From assembly GCA_032358255.1 (NCBI GenBank), contig JAULBX010027164.1:1-40456 (forward strand): a DNA stretch of 40,456 bases, in the 5' to 3' direction. Of the stretch, positions 12,417 through 23,672 are shown piece after piece; positions within the stretch are counted from its first letter, which is position 1; each line of letters opens with the position of its first letter. The notes under the pieces are model-generated. The model was given only the letters and a program-made list of their open reading frames with translations. It was not told where the DNA came from and ran no database searches. The translations under genes and the position numbers were made by a program. The DNA is from Heterotrichella gracilis. Its lineage: Eukaryota; Sar; Xanthophyceae; Tribonematales; Xanthonemataceae.

Positions 12417-15400
12417 ATGGGTGGGTGCTACCTTGCCACGGTATTGTGCATCGCATGCCTCGTGCGGTGCGGTTTCGGAGCGGCGTTGACCCGAGGCCCT
12501 GTGGCAAGGCGGACCAACAGCTCGCAGCAGGACGCCATTTGGTTCAAGGGGCACTGGAACTACGTGCAAGTGCGGCCTGGCGCGTACATGTTCTGGTACG
12601 GGCCAGGTCAAAGCCATGCATGCATATGCATGCAGTTTGGTGCACGCACTGATATGGACACTGTTGCACAGCTGGATGGCATGACAAGGCATTTGTGACA
12701 TGCTTTTTCCTTCCATCCCTTGTCAGCAGTGCATGCTTTCTTGCGCATATGCATGCATCAATGCATGCATGCCGATCCGGAACAGCTGAATGCACTGCAA
12801 AGCAGACTCGCAACACATTTCTCTATCTATATTTTTTTTATTTTGGAGCCAAGCAACTCGTGGCATGTGCTTTTCCCTGCAGGTTGTTTGCGCCATGCAT
12901 CGAGTGCCACCACATGTCCATATTTGAAGAGCCACTGGTTATATGGATACAGGTGGGTGGTCAAACACTGGAGCAGCAAGCAAAATGTCATGAGTCAACA
13001 TAGATGTCCATCCAAGCACGACTGCCATGATCTGAACTGCCCATCACAACACGCATGCCGCACTGGAGTTGCCGCACTGGAATGAAGCTATATGAGCAGT
13101 AAAGCCGCGCAACCGATGTATTCACTAGGTTACCTTGGCACTGCCTTGACACTGTCCTATTGAATTGGTTGCTCCTGATCAGTGTGTACCACACAAGTGA
13201 TTGGGTGTTCTGTCATTGCAATGCAACATGGCGTGGACACGGGAACCTGAAAGGTAGCCCTGCGTCACCTGCATGTTTGTTGCGATTCGTGCACATTCCC
13301 ATTCCCATCCCCATTTTTATTTCCATTCCCATCCCCATTATCATTTTTCAGGGCGCCCCAGGTGCATCCAACGCGTGTACACCATGTCACTTTGGTATTC
13401 CCGTTCAAAATTTGTTGGCAACCTGCAGCTGACATCGTTAGTACCATGCATCCAGGGAATACAGCCAGCGTTAGCAACGCTTATAATATATCCTGGCATT
13501 TCCCACCCCAATGGGCCTGTTTAACCCCCGTTTCTTGCCACCTATGTTTTTACACATACCCTATTTATGCTACCACTGCAGGGCGGCCCAGGTGCTTCCG
13601 GCGTGGGGTACGGCAATGTGGAGGAGATTGGCCCCTACAAGCGGTGGTGGAAGCCGCGCACCCACACCTGGGCCACGCAGGCCAACCTGCTGTTTGTGGA
13701 CAACCCAGTGGGCACAGGCTACAGCTACGTGGACAAGCACGGACAGTTTGGTGGGTGATCAAGGCGAAATTGCTTGACAATAATGAATATTATTTATTAT
13801 TCCGCCAGCAAATGATACACCACTCCGTCAAATATATAATCATTTTTTATTATTTATTCACATTGATGATAAAAAAAATGATTCTATATTTGACGGAGTG
13901 GTGCATCATTTGCTGGCGGTATGGCACGGTGGGGGTGGGTGTATGCGATATGTGCGCATGCATACTGGGAGCATGCCTGCAGCGTGGTGTGTACAGCGCT
14001 GTGGGCACAGGAGGCAGCTAAGTGGCTGGTTTGGTGAGTGCGCAGGGCACTCTTAAAATCTTGGAGGTCCAAATCAGTTTTTTTTCGGGGTTTTCCTTTC
14101 TGATTCTAACCCAAAAATATTTTCTGGGCTTTTTTGGAGGACATGCATTCAAACTGGCGGTATACAAAGTAGGTACTGCATGTCACCTACTAACAATCTG
14201 CTGGAGCCACCTGTGCAGCCACCGACAATGCGCAGATAGTCGAGGACCTGATGACGTGGTTCAACGAGTTTATTTCCATATTATAGAATATTAATAAAGG
14301 ATTTGAAATTACATCCACCTGTGCAGCCACCGACAACGTCCAGATAGCAGAGGACCTGATGACGTGGTTCAACGAGTTCCTGACAGGGCACTACGAGTAC
14401 CACGAGGCGCCCATCTACATTGTGTGCGAGTCGTACGGGGGCAAGATGGGCGCGGCGTTTGCCAAGCGGATCGTGCAGGCCCGGGACCAGGAGGGGCTCA
14501 AAATCAACTTGAGGTATGATTAATGAATGAGAAATGCAAAAAATGATGAATAATATATAGGAGTATAAGTAATATGGGGCCAAGTGGGTCGTGACCAGGT
14601 GGGGCTCAAGATCAACTTGAGGTACGATTAAGTGAATAAAGAAATAAAGCAATAAAATATAACTTACTGATAAAAGGCCAAGCGGGTTGTGCATGCTCAT
14701 ACCCAGGAGGGGCTCAAGATCGATTTGAGGTACGACCACATAAAAGAACAACGAAATGATGAATAAATGAGTAAGGTGAAGGGTTAACGAAGGTGAAGTA
14801 CAAGCATGGCACTGTTGTACATACACACACTTGTGCAATCAATCTGCGGCTCGTGCCGTGGTTTCTAGGGGCTCGGATGGATACATCGAGTCATGGGAGC
14901 ATGGATAAAGGAACTTCCACTCAAGTATTAAAATTAGCATTGTTAGATCAACTGATATCAAATCTGGTGTAGCTGGGCAGTGGCAAACAGCTAACCATGG
15001 GCATATGCAGGGGGATTGCTCTGGGAGACTCGTGGATCTCTCCGCTTGACTACACTGACTCATGGGGCGAGTACTTGAAAGCGCTGTCGCTGCTGGATGG
15101 GGAGGAGTTCAACCAAGTGCAGATGGTCGCGGCAACAGCCAAGGCAAGTGGACTTTTTCTGGTGTGCGGTTTAGGGTGCAGGGTATAGGGCGAGCGAACA
15201 ATACACCTGGTTGCATGCCGCCATCACAGCATGCGCCCCAGGAGGCATTCATCATTAGTTTAATGACGAGTGCCTGCACATGCTGCATGCATGCTAGTAG
15301 AGGAGCATTGCGTGCCAGCCAGTTCAAATATCAAAATCCTACCTTGCCATGAGAGTAAAACCTGCGCCACAGCGTCAACCGCCGCAATGCCACCCTGCCC

Positions 15401-17236
15401 TCCACTAAAGACTGAACCCTGTAATGTACTGTGTATCAGGCGGCGGTTTAGGATGGCAATTTGACCCACGCCACCGAGCTGTGGGGCCAGCTGGAGGAGG
15501 TCATCGCCAACCTGACTGCCAATGCAAACCCTAAACCCTAAACTTCCCTGTGCTGAGTCAGAATCAGCAACATACGGCAGTGTAGGAGCCGGTCCAACCC
15601 TGATTTTTGTATTTACTGCTTGGCAGGCAGCGGTGAAGGATGGCAATTTGACCCATGCCACCGAGCTGTGGGGCCAGCTGGAGGAGGTCATCGCCAACCT
15701 GACTGCCAATGTGGACTGGTACAACGTGCTCATCCACCACACGCCAGAGGAGGAGGAGCAATCCATTGATGGCAACGGCCTGCTTGCTGCTTGGAAGGAG
15801 GTCGACGGTAAGGGTGGACCATAATGTTGCTGGTGCTGTGTTCAGGGTTTTGTAGGGGGTTGAGGGGAGGTTCCACCAACTTGATGGTGGACTTGTTTTT
15901 AGGGCAGGTGAGGGTGTAGGGAAGGCGTCTAGCCATCTGCGTGACTCTGTCCAGTGCGCGGGATGCTTACATGGTCGTGGTGTGGTGTGTGCGTGGGATC
16001 CCCCAAGAAGCTGCAGCATTGCACTACCTGAACAGGTCCAAGCAGAGCTGTTGTGCGGGGGTTCCTCAATGGAACTGCAGCACCCCAAAATACGTACAGC
16101 CTTTGTCTTTAGGTTGCCGGTTATGCAAACATACCATGCTCTAATCGCAGGTGCCGCTCTGTGAACCCTAAAGCTGAACCCAAAACCCTACACGCAGGCC
16201 TGCAGCCCGCCGCGTTGCGCATGCTGCAGCGGCACCACCCGCATAGCCTGGCCAAGTTCATGAACGGAGAATTTAAGGACATGCTGGGCATAGTGCCTGA
16301 CGACGTCACCTGGGGGGGCCAGTCCGGGAAGGTATTCAAGCACCTGGCTGGGGATTTCATGGTGGATGTGATCGGCGTGGTGGATGAGCTGCTGAACGCT
16401 GGTGAGCAACCCTGGATCCTAAACTCTAAACCATGAACCCTAAACTCTCTTTAATTGGCTGAAGCTGTAAACCCTATTCACTCCTAGATTGCACCTGGCG
16501 GGGATTTTCATGGTGGATGTGGCCGACGTGGTGGACGATATGCTGAACGCTGGTGAGCAAACCCTAAACCCTAAACACTCCTAATTGAAATCCATGGTGG
16601 ATGTGATCAACGTGGTGTACGACCTGCTGAACGCTGGTGAGAAACCCTAAACCTAACCCCCAAAACCTTAACCCTCTTAGATTGCTCGTGGCGGGGGAAA
16701 TCATGGTGGATGTGATGGAAGTGGTGGACGACCTGCTGAACGCTGGTGTGTACTTCCTAAAGCTATACCCTAAACCCTCTTAGGTTGCGCCTGGCGGGGG
16801 ATGTTATGGTGGGTGTGATCGATGTGGTGCACGACCTGTTCAACGCTGGTGAAACTGGTATTCATGTGTTGCCCGGTGCTGACCTTGCAAACCTGTACCA
16901 CCCCCTGCAGGCGTGAACGTCACTGTGTACAACGGCCAGCTGGACCTCATCTGCGCCACACTGGGCACCGAGCGGTGGATGAACAAGCTCACCTGGCCCG
17001 GCTTGGGCGCCTTCCAACGCGCCAAAATGGAGCCCATCGTGCTGCACGAGAAGGGCAAAGCAGACACCGTGGGGTTGATGAAGTCGCACCAGAACCTGAA
17101 CATGTATGTGATGCTTTCTGCGGGCCACATGATCCCTTCGGACCAGCCCGAGGCAGCGCTGGCCATGCTGAAGCTCATCATGAGCGACGTGGCGGCTCCG
17201 GACCAATCTGTGGCGTCGACAACAGCTGCTCGTTGA
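12417..17236 (+). CDS. Retinoid-inducible serine carboxypeptidase-like (SCPEP1, peptidase S10)
   Basis: Exons: 12417-12595, 12883-12952, 13582-13750, 14327-14513, 15011-15143, 15627-15807, 16198-16401, 16911-17236; 482 aa, phases all consistent. This is a secretory or vacuolar/lysosomal serine exopeptidase that removes C-terminal residues. A signal peptide spans residues 1 to about 24. Family landmarks include WIQ-GGPGAS around the exon 2/3 join (oxyanion hole), GNVEEIGP, LLFVDNPVGTGYSY, ESYGGKMGAAFAKR with nucleophile Ser175, ALGDSWISP, ATELWGQ, NGQLDLICATLG with Asp386 and AGHMIPSDQ with His447. The pattern matches animal and plant SCPEP1/SCPL proteins more closely than yeast CPY. Intron 5 starts with GC (AAG|GCAAGT), chosen because it alone keeps phase and the family spacing. 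The exon 1/2 join restores a Trp codon at the conserved MFW position. Introns are full of partial exon copies. Confidence 0.9.
13304..13345. repeat. CCCATT/CCATT microsatellite
   Basis: A pyrimidine-rich run of CCCATTC and CCCCATT units lies in intron 2 of the carboxypeptidase, immediately upstream of a decoy copy of the exon 3 start. Confidence 0.8.
13352..13371 (+). repeat. Echo of carboxypeptidase exon 3 start
   Basis: TTTTTCAG is followed by GGCGCCCCAGGTGCATCC, nearly the same as the true exon 3 start at 13582 (GGCGGCCCAGGTGCTTCC). Similarity fades within about 20 nt. The Gly-Gly-Pro-Gly motif would become Gly-Ala-Pro-Gly, so this is not a usable exon. Confidence 0.6.
13802..13919. mobile_element. 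Fold-back palindrome (MITE-like) in intron 3
   Basis: Arms of about 47 nt (13802-13848 and 13871-13919) are near-perfect inverted repeats, both ending in CCGCCAGCAAATGAT..., around an AT-rich loop of about 22 nt. The element is far AT-richer than its neighbours. No clear target-site duplication is visible, so mobility is inferred only from shape. Confidence 0.6.
14219..14265 (+). repeat. Echo of the 5' part of carboxypeptidase exon 4
   Basis: The copy keeps the CTGTGCAG acceptor and about 47 nt of the exon 4 start, then diverges into AT-rich sequence. The true exon begins at 14327, about 108 bp downstream. Confidence 0.8.
14583..14729 (+). repeat. Two echoes of the 3' end of carboxypeptidase exon 4
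   Basis: Copies at 14583-14621 and 14676-14729 repeat the last 40-54 nt of exon 4 (true end 14513). Each finishes in TTGAG followed by a GTACGA donor. They lie in intron 4. Confidence 0.85.
15440..15524 (+). repeat. Echo of carboxypeptidase exon 6 with a stop codon
   Basis: About 85 nt almost identical to the start of exon 6 (15627) follow a GTATCAG acceptor. The fourth codon is TAG (15449-15451), where a GTTTAGG heptamer-like change replaced GTGAAGG. The copy ends in CCCTAAACCCTA units. Confidence 0.88.
16493..16848 (+). repeat. Four echoes of the 3' end of carboxypeptidase exon 7
   Basis: Copies end at 16552, 16636, 16745 and 16848. Each repeats the last 45-65 nt of exon 7 (true end 16401), including a G|GTG donor-like end. 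They recur about every 100 nt and are separated by CCCTAAA-type tracts. Confidence 0.9.
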
Positions 17237-19192
17237 GTGCGCTCTTCTGACTACCTGTACTGGTTTTGCTTTCCATCCCTGCCGATGGCTCTTTTGAACG
17301 GTCCATCTGCTGCCAGTGTACCTGCTGGTTAATTTTTCAATGCCCAGGGGATGGGTTTAGGGTTTAGGGTTTCATGATGTGGGGTTCTCTAACCATGGTC
17401 CAACTCATCATGGGGGACGTTACAGCAGGGTGGTTATGTCTTTTCCCTCATTTTCCTTTCCTTTTCAACTTTGGGGGTACATCCCTTCATTTTGAACCTG
17501 TTATGGGTCTCTGCACGCCTGTCAACTCCATCTTTTGCTGTCATTAACGTTCACAGTGCCAGCAGGGCCAATCTCTGGATGTGCTCTGGGGGTTGCTAGT
17601 TAGTGCACGTTATGCTTGCAGACGAAAGGGTGCCAGGTGGCATACCTTTAAACTGCACGTTCGGTGGAGTAACAATCCCTCTACATTCTGTTGTGCGAAC
17701 AGGACACCATTGGTGGCGAACGCTTCCTAGTTGAAGTCCTGAAGGGTGCTGCCAACTTGAAGTTGCCATTCATGCACGTGCACCCCTGTACCCATCATGT
17801 TATATAGGTGTAGAAGCGCACCTGGGTTGGCACTGGTCCTTGTAAATTTGGTCTGTGTCCGGTTGCGGTTGCGCAGTTCGAGGCGCCAATAAGAAGTAAG
17901 GCAAGCACGAAAGAATGGCGGGAAAACCCACCCGAAGCAGGCAAGGCGGGTGCAGGTGTTTGGGTGCAGGGTGGGTAATGCATGCATATAGAACAGTGTC
18001 GGTGCCCACACCGCGTGAGACGCGCTAACCACTTGTCACAACCGAAAGTGCTCCAGCCGACTGTGTTGTGGCTTGTGTATAAAAGCCTGCTTCCGTGGTT
18101 CTTTCTGCTCACTCCGCACCTTTGTGATCCCACACGTACATTGCTTCCTGCCGACACCCACCTCCTTCCTGTCCCTTTCACACACACCCCCATACTCTCT
18201 GTCCCTCTATTCACTGTATACGTAGAGAGATTTGGCACACTGTCTAGCAAGAGCTGCGCTACAACCTGTAGACCATTCTTGAAGCGTAGGCCCTCCACGT
18301 GCACGAAAGGCGCCTCCGACACCCCACAGCTCGCTTTCCAAAGCACCACCCCTTTTGGTAAGCTTCAAGTTTGCAAGCACTTGATGCACTTTGCTTACAC
18401 ACTCGTCGTGGTTCCTTCTATAGAAACTGCTTGGTTGCCAGAATGCCATGGCAACTGCCCACAGTCGCCGACTGTGTAACACCCAGATGGTTATAGCGAT
18501 TGCTTGCAGGTTGCTGTAAACACCCACTTGTTTGCGTGATATCGCAGCTCTTCTATTTGCCAAATCGAAGGCTTCAACCCGCTCTAGAAGATCTTCACTG
18601 CTTCCTGGCTGAGACACCCATCGGTACGTAGTGCATGAGGATGTAGTGCGTGCACCCAACACGCGTACAAGTTGCATAGAAAGGCGGCGATACACCAACT
18701 GTTGCAAAAAGAAGCACCAGCGACACACGTTCAGCGTTGCAGGTTGCAACATTTGGTACAGTCTGCTTGCAGCGACACATTCCCCGATTCGGTGGGGTAC
18801 CCGAATGCAACGTTGCAAAGCCACGCCGTGATCACTCTCATGACTCTGGACCCTGCAGCCCAAACACGTCTTTGAACCCACTCTCCACGTATGCTGGGAG
18901 CCGCTGCCTTGCTTTCCCATCGGCGCGTACGCCTGCTTGAGCTTCAACCCCCCGCCCCCTCCGCTACAAAGTGTGTCGTTGGATCCTAGTTGCCTATTCG
19001 GCTGGAGCTACACCAAATAAGAGCGCTGCCACTGATCCCTATGCATACGCCCTATATGTGCCCTTATCTATGAACCCACAGCTATCTATGTGTGTTTGCA
19101 ACCGTAGGCCCTCCATCCAAGGCAGTGCAACCACAACACCCCACCACTGCAGCGTCACCTCCATCAAGGCAAGGCACCTACCACAGCGCACC
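17237..19192. other. Spacer: 3' flank of the carboxypeptidase and 5' region of the next gene
   Basis: No gene is supported. It holds a TTTAGGG array at about 17355-17371 and a TGTAA (algal poly(A)-signal type) near 17839. The block from 18100 to 19192 may be a long 5' UTR, possibly with an intron, for the gene starting at 19193. Confidence 0.45.
18078..18085 (+). promoter_or_regulatory. TATA-box candidate
   Basis: TATAAAAG stands in GC-richer sequence upstream of the membrane-protein gene. If used, transcription would begin near 18110, giving a leader of about 1.1 kb before the ATG at 19193. Nothing else supports it. Confidence 0.35.
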
Positions 19193-22100
19193 ATGGCGGC
19201 TCCAGCTCCCTCCACACGCACTGCCCTGCTGGCTGTGTGTGCGCTGCTGGTGCTGCTGGCGCTCCTCCCCGCCCACGTGCGCGCCCAGATAGGCGGCACA
19301 ATCAACGGGCTGGACCAGGTCTACAACTTCAACTGCAGTACGTGTGGTGGGGTAGGGTGGGGGGTGAGGTGGGGTGGGGGCTGCCAGTGCCCTCCCCTCC
19401 CCTCCCCTCCCTTATTTGACTCCCATTTCTTTCTCACCCGCTGAAACACGTACCACACCAGGGGTGGTGTGGTAGGTGGTGTGGTATGGGGTGGTACTTG
19501 CGTCACGTGTGCTGTGACGTGGGGTGCTGTGCTGTGTTGTGGTGCTGCTGGTGCCCTCCTCTCCCCTCCTTGTTGCATCATACCTGACTCTCATTTACTC
19601 CCCTACCCCAGGCGCCCCCACCCTCCCCCACCTGGCGGTGTGGCAGTCCAGCACCGCTGACCAGTTGCAAGCACCCGCACACGCCTCCCGGGCCCTGGAC
19701 ACATCCTGCGACACCTGCTCCGCCACAGCCACGGAGGGGCGCCAGTACATCACGCTCTACCTGGGGGTGAGGACCGCCACTACCATATACCCCTTGCGTG
19801 TCTGCTCGTGTCTCCTCCCCTGCGCTCTTCTTCCTGCCCTTCGCTTGCTGTATGCCTTTTGGGTCCTTCGCCACTTCTTGTCCATCCCTGGGTATCTCCT
19901 CCCCTATCCTCCCTGTCCTCCCTGTCCTCCTTGGACCTCTCTGATACAGACGGGGGGCCACCAGTACAGCACGCTCTATCTAGGGTTGAGGCCAGCAGCT
20001 GGCACATTTAACACTTTGCTGGCGCATCTAAACCCTAAAACCCTTATCTCTTGGCAGGGCGCATGCATAACCCTTTAACGCAAATTTTTGTGCAGGGTTC
20101 CACCCTTGTTGACCGGCCTCACCCTGGTCACCGGTCGCCTGGATTCATCCTAAACCCTAAAGTGGGATCTCTGAACCCTACACCCTTGTGCAGGGTTCCT
20201 CCCTTGTGTCCGGCCTCACCCTGGTCAGCACCGGCCTGGACTCATCCTAACCCTAACCTCCGACTTCTAAACCCTACACCCTTGTGCAGGGTTCCTCCCT
20301 TTTGTCCGGCCTCACCCTGGTCAGTGGCGGCCTGGCACACGCAACCCTACACCTGGGAAACGACAGCAGCCAGGGGGGGTGGGCAACCCAATCTGCGCAC
20401 AGGTAACAGCGCCAACCCATGACTGCTTCCCCGGGAGCTTGCAACAAGCACCGGCACAGCATGTACGCGCGCATGCGCTTGAACATGCACTCCTTAAAGG
20501 CCCTCCAAGGAGTGCATGGAGTGCAAGGCTTTCAAGCCGAACACTGGCACAGCCATACCATTGTGGACCCGATCAGAATTGCAATTATTGCAATCGCGGC
20601 ACAAACTTGTGCACAATCTTGTGCACAATTGCGGTCGCAACCACAATCGCATCCACAATCTTGTGCATGGCTCGCAGGGCAGGACTATCAGCCCCGGGGC
20701 ACACGAGCCAGCTCATAATCACAATCACAATCATGATCTAAATATAATGCGATGACAATCATGGCCCGCAGGACGTGACCATCAGTGCCGGGGTGCACCA
20801 GATCATAATCTCAGTCACAATCATGATTCTAATTGTAATGTAATCACATTACACTAGATCACAATCATGATCTGACCACAATGCACTCACAATCGCGGCC
20901 CGCAGGACGTGACCATCAGTGCGCCAGATCATCATCTCAGTCACATTCATGATTCTATTTATGATGTGATCATGATCGCGGCCCGCAGGACGTGACCATC
21001 AGCGCCAGGGTGCGCGCCTTCATCCCCTGCCAGGGCATCGGCTCCTTCCTCACACTCACCACCAAAGCATGGGGCGTGTCGGTGTGTGACATGCAGCCAC
21101 ACGCGCAGCAGACGCACCAGGGCCAGGGGGTATACTGCGCAAATGGTGACGGGGAGGTGGCGCCCTGCCCCCCTACCCCGGCCCCGGCACCTCTATTTGA
21201 AGGACCTGCCACTGAGGACGAGGTTCCCTCCCCTGCACCAGCTCTCGCTCCTAACCCCCTTGCCCAGCGGTTTTACCCAGGGTCCTATGCGTATGCGTAT
21301 GGTGGGTGGGGTCGAGCTACGTCCCAACCGCTGGTGCCTCGTCTACCTCTTCCCCCTACAACTACGCCAGCTATGCCACCGGCATCCCCTACATGGCTGG
21401 TGCACCAGCTGAGCTAGTTGTGGTCAATTTGGCCCTGGTGGCAATAGGTGAGTAGGCTTGGGCACGTTGTAGGGTATAGGGTGTGGGTTTAGGGTTTGCA
21501 GGCCAGGTTTTGGCATTGGCGGCAATAGGTGCACCATGTGGGGCTCAGCCAGCACAGGTTAGGGTCTAGGGTTTGGCGCTGGTGGCTGCTGCAGTAGGTG
21601 GGTGGGACTGTGGCATGGCATTGCTGCACTACCATAGTGATAACATGCATGCATGCAATTTGTGATGCATGCACCCCTAATTCCATGGCGTTTCCCTCAC
21701 GCTTCCACTGCGCGCTGTTACAAGGCAACTCCAATCAGCTGCCTAGATTGCTTGAATTCCTGGGTAATGAATACGGTTTAATTTATCTCCATGCCACAAC
21801 CTGACCCTTACCTCCCCTCCCCTCCAGGCGGCGGCCCCAGCGGCCCCCTTGTCCACGCCGCCACCACCCAGGTACAGGCCCTGGTGGCAGAGGCTGCGGG
21901 GGTGAGCCCAGACGACGTCACCATGGCAGAGAGGGAGGATGACAATGCTTCCCAGACAACAGCAGGGGATGCCCATGATCCCTGGACAATGTGGATGGAC
22001 GCTGCAAAGGCGGAGCCGCTTACAGCACTCGCACCAGCACTCGCACCAGCGGCGGCGCTCACGCAGACGTCTGGTGCGTCCCGCCGCATGCTGCGGGGGG

Positions 22101-23672
22101 TCCCCAGGTCCCTTTCCAACACCGCAACAAGCACCACCACGACCACCACCACCGCAGCCACCACCGCCTACGCCCCCACCGCCGGTGCCACCACCCTCAC
22201 CGCCCGCATCCAGACCAGCGAGGGGGGCCAGGTGCAGGCGCGGGTGGTGGCGGCTGCGGGTGACGGCACACTGGCTGATGACCTGGCGGGTCTGGGGCTG
22301 GAGGTGGGCCCCTGGGGACTCACCATTGATGGCAAGGTGGGGTGCTTGGGTTGGCATGGCATGGTTGGGGTGGGTGCATGGATTGCACCAGGGATGACCA
22401 CTGGTTGTAGAGGTGCTGCGCCCTTTTTAGGGTTTAGGGTTTAGGGCGACAGCAGCCTGGCTGATGGCCTGGCAGGTGGGCTAGAGGTGGCGCAATGGGA
22501 CTCACCATTGATGGGAAGGGGGGGAAGGTGGGGATGTGGATGGTCAAATGTTGAGCAGCAGGGGGGGGTGCGTTAGTTGTGTGGGTGGTGTGCTTGTTGT
22601 GCATGGGCAATGTGCATGTATCTGCTCAACAGGTAGGAGCATGGGCATGTGTGGCTGCGCCACCTTGCAGGCAAATGACATGCTGCACCATCCTACACCA
22701 TATAACCCCTGGTGGCGCTGCTGGCAATCGACGCGCTATGCCACCCAACATCCTAAACCCGAAAATAAAACCTAAACCTAAACCCCCTGATGGCACTGCA
22801 GGCAATCGACGCGTTGCGCAACTCAGCCACCACAAGCGCGGGCACCAGCAGCGCCAGTGCGGGCAAGGGAACCCAGGGGAACAGTGGAAAACCTACCCCT
22901 GCACCTCTGAGTGGAGGACGGATTGCTGGCGTTGTCATCTGCAGCATATATGGCACCCTGGTGGTGGTGGCGCTGGTCATTCTGCTGGCGGCCATGGGCA
23001 GAAAGGTGTGTGCTTGGGACACATGCGTTGATGTGCCTGCATGCGACGCCCCAAACAAGAATGCAGGAGCCTGAGGACATTGTAGGCATTGGGAAAATGG
23101 ATGCGATGGTAGTGCATGCGGTGTCATTGACTGCATGTGCGTGAGCTGCGTAGTGCGCTTTCCGATGGGAAGTCCGTCATTTGTGCAGCTGACATTGCAG
23201 CACACTCCCGCCTGTCAGCATGCTGGACTAAATTGCTATCACAAACCCCTCCGTATTGGGGCGTGCACGTGCATGCAATTACTGAGTGACTTGATGTAGT
23301 TTACTTGCATATACTGTACATTTTATCACTCACCTCGTTATCTTGTTTTGCTCTCTGATCCCCCGCTGGTCCGCCCAGTGCACTCAGCCATACATACGAC
23401 ACTGCAGACCCCTATCGCACCCTCCCTGTCCCCCACAGGCACGCGTCCAGCGCCAGCAGCTGCCCATCACCCACCCACGCACCCACGCCAAGGCTACCCC
23501 CAGGCATTACAGCAGGATATGCAGTGTGGTGGCATCAAGCACGCCTGAGAGCCCCTCCGCTGCTGGCGCACCCAGCACAGCATCACCAATCCCCACCACG
23601 CAGCGCCACCTCTCCCCACCACCCCACACACACTCCAGTCACCAGCCTGAGCTGCTGCATCCCACGAGGTGA
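19193..23672 (+). CDS. Unrecognised type I single-pass membrane protein (about 7 exons)
   Basis: Exons proposed: 19193-19337, 19612-19766, 20290-20319 (a 30-nt micro-exon, uncertain), 20989-21447, 21828-22336, 22802-23005, 23439-23672 (stop TGA). A strong signal peptide (Leu/Ala-rich, ending AHVRAQ) is followed by a Cys-containing ectodomain, a Pro/Ala-rich stretch, and a Thr/Ala-rich region with ATTQVQALVAEAAGVSPDDV, a helical pattern that recurs more weakly as QVQARVVAAAGDG. One membrane helix follows (GVVICSIYGTLVVVALVILL), then a basic tail starting RKARVQRQQ. This topology fits a cell-surface protein; I do not recognise the family. The frame changes within 21298-21313: upstream codons end AYAYGG and downstream codons resume as VGSSYVPTAG. 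Either one base is missing in the G-rich run or a splice there was not resolved. Confidence 0.62.
19949..20250 (+). repeat. Echoes of exon 2 end and of exon 3
   Basis: At 19950-19990 the end of exon 2 (GCCAGTACATCACGCTCTAC) recurs in decayed form. At 20096 and 20194, after TGCAG, two further copies of the exon 3 sequence (GGTTCC...CCGGCCTCACCCTGGTCA) precede the third at 20290. CCCTAAA-type tracts separate them, and it is unclear which exon 3 copy is spliced. Confidence 0.75.
20678..20940 (+). repeat. Echoes of the exon 4 start with CAATCATGATC-type filler
   Basis: CGCAGGACGTGACCATCAG, the acceptor and start of the true exon at 20989, recurs at 20772 and 20906, and more diverged at 20678. 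The filler between copies is built of ATCACAATCATGATC variants, some of them palindromic (GATCATGATC). Confidence 0.85.
21495..21602 (+). repeat. Two echoes of the exon 4 end
   Basis: TTGGCATTGGCGGCAATAG and TTGGCGCTGGTGGCTGCTG repeat the exon 4 end GGCCCTGGTGGCAATAG (true end 21447), each followed by GGTG. TTTAGGG-like units lie between them. Confidence 0.65.
22447..22745 (+). repeat. Echoes of the exon 5 end and the exon 6 start
   Basis: 22447-22525 is a decayed copy of the last 80 nt of exon 5 (true end 22336). 22727-22745 copies the exon 6 start (GCAATCGACGCG, true start 22802). Both are in intron 5, with CCTAAACC-type units between 22750 and 22790. Confidence 0.75.

Noticed and set aside
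13352-13432. Use of the upstream GGCGCCCCAGG copy as carboxypeptidase exon 3
   Set aside because: It breaks the GGPG motif, similarity ends after ~20 nt, and the downstream copy gives the full conserved exon.
18960-19100. Copia-type retrotransposon fragment
   Set aside because: A short RNase H-like resemblance did not hold up; no LTR, primer-binding site or other pol motifs are seen.
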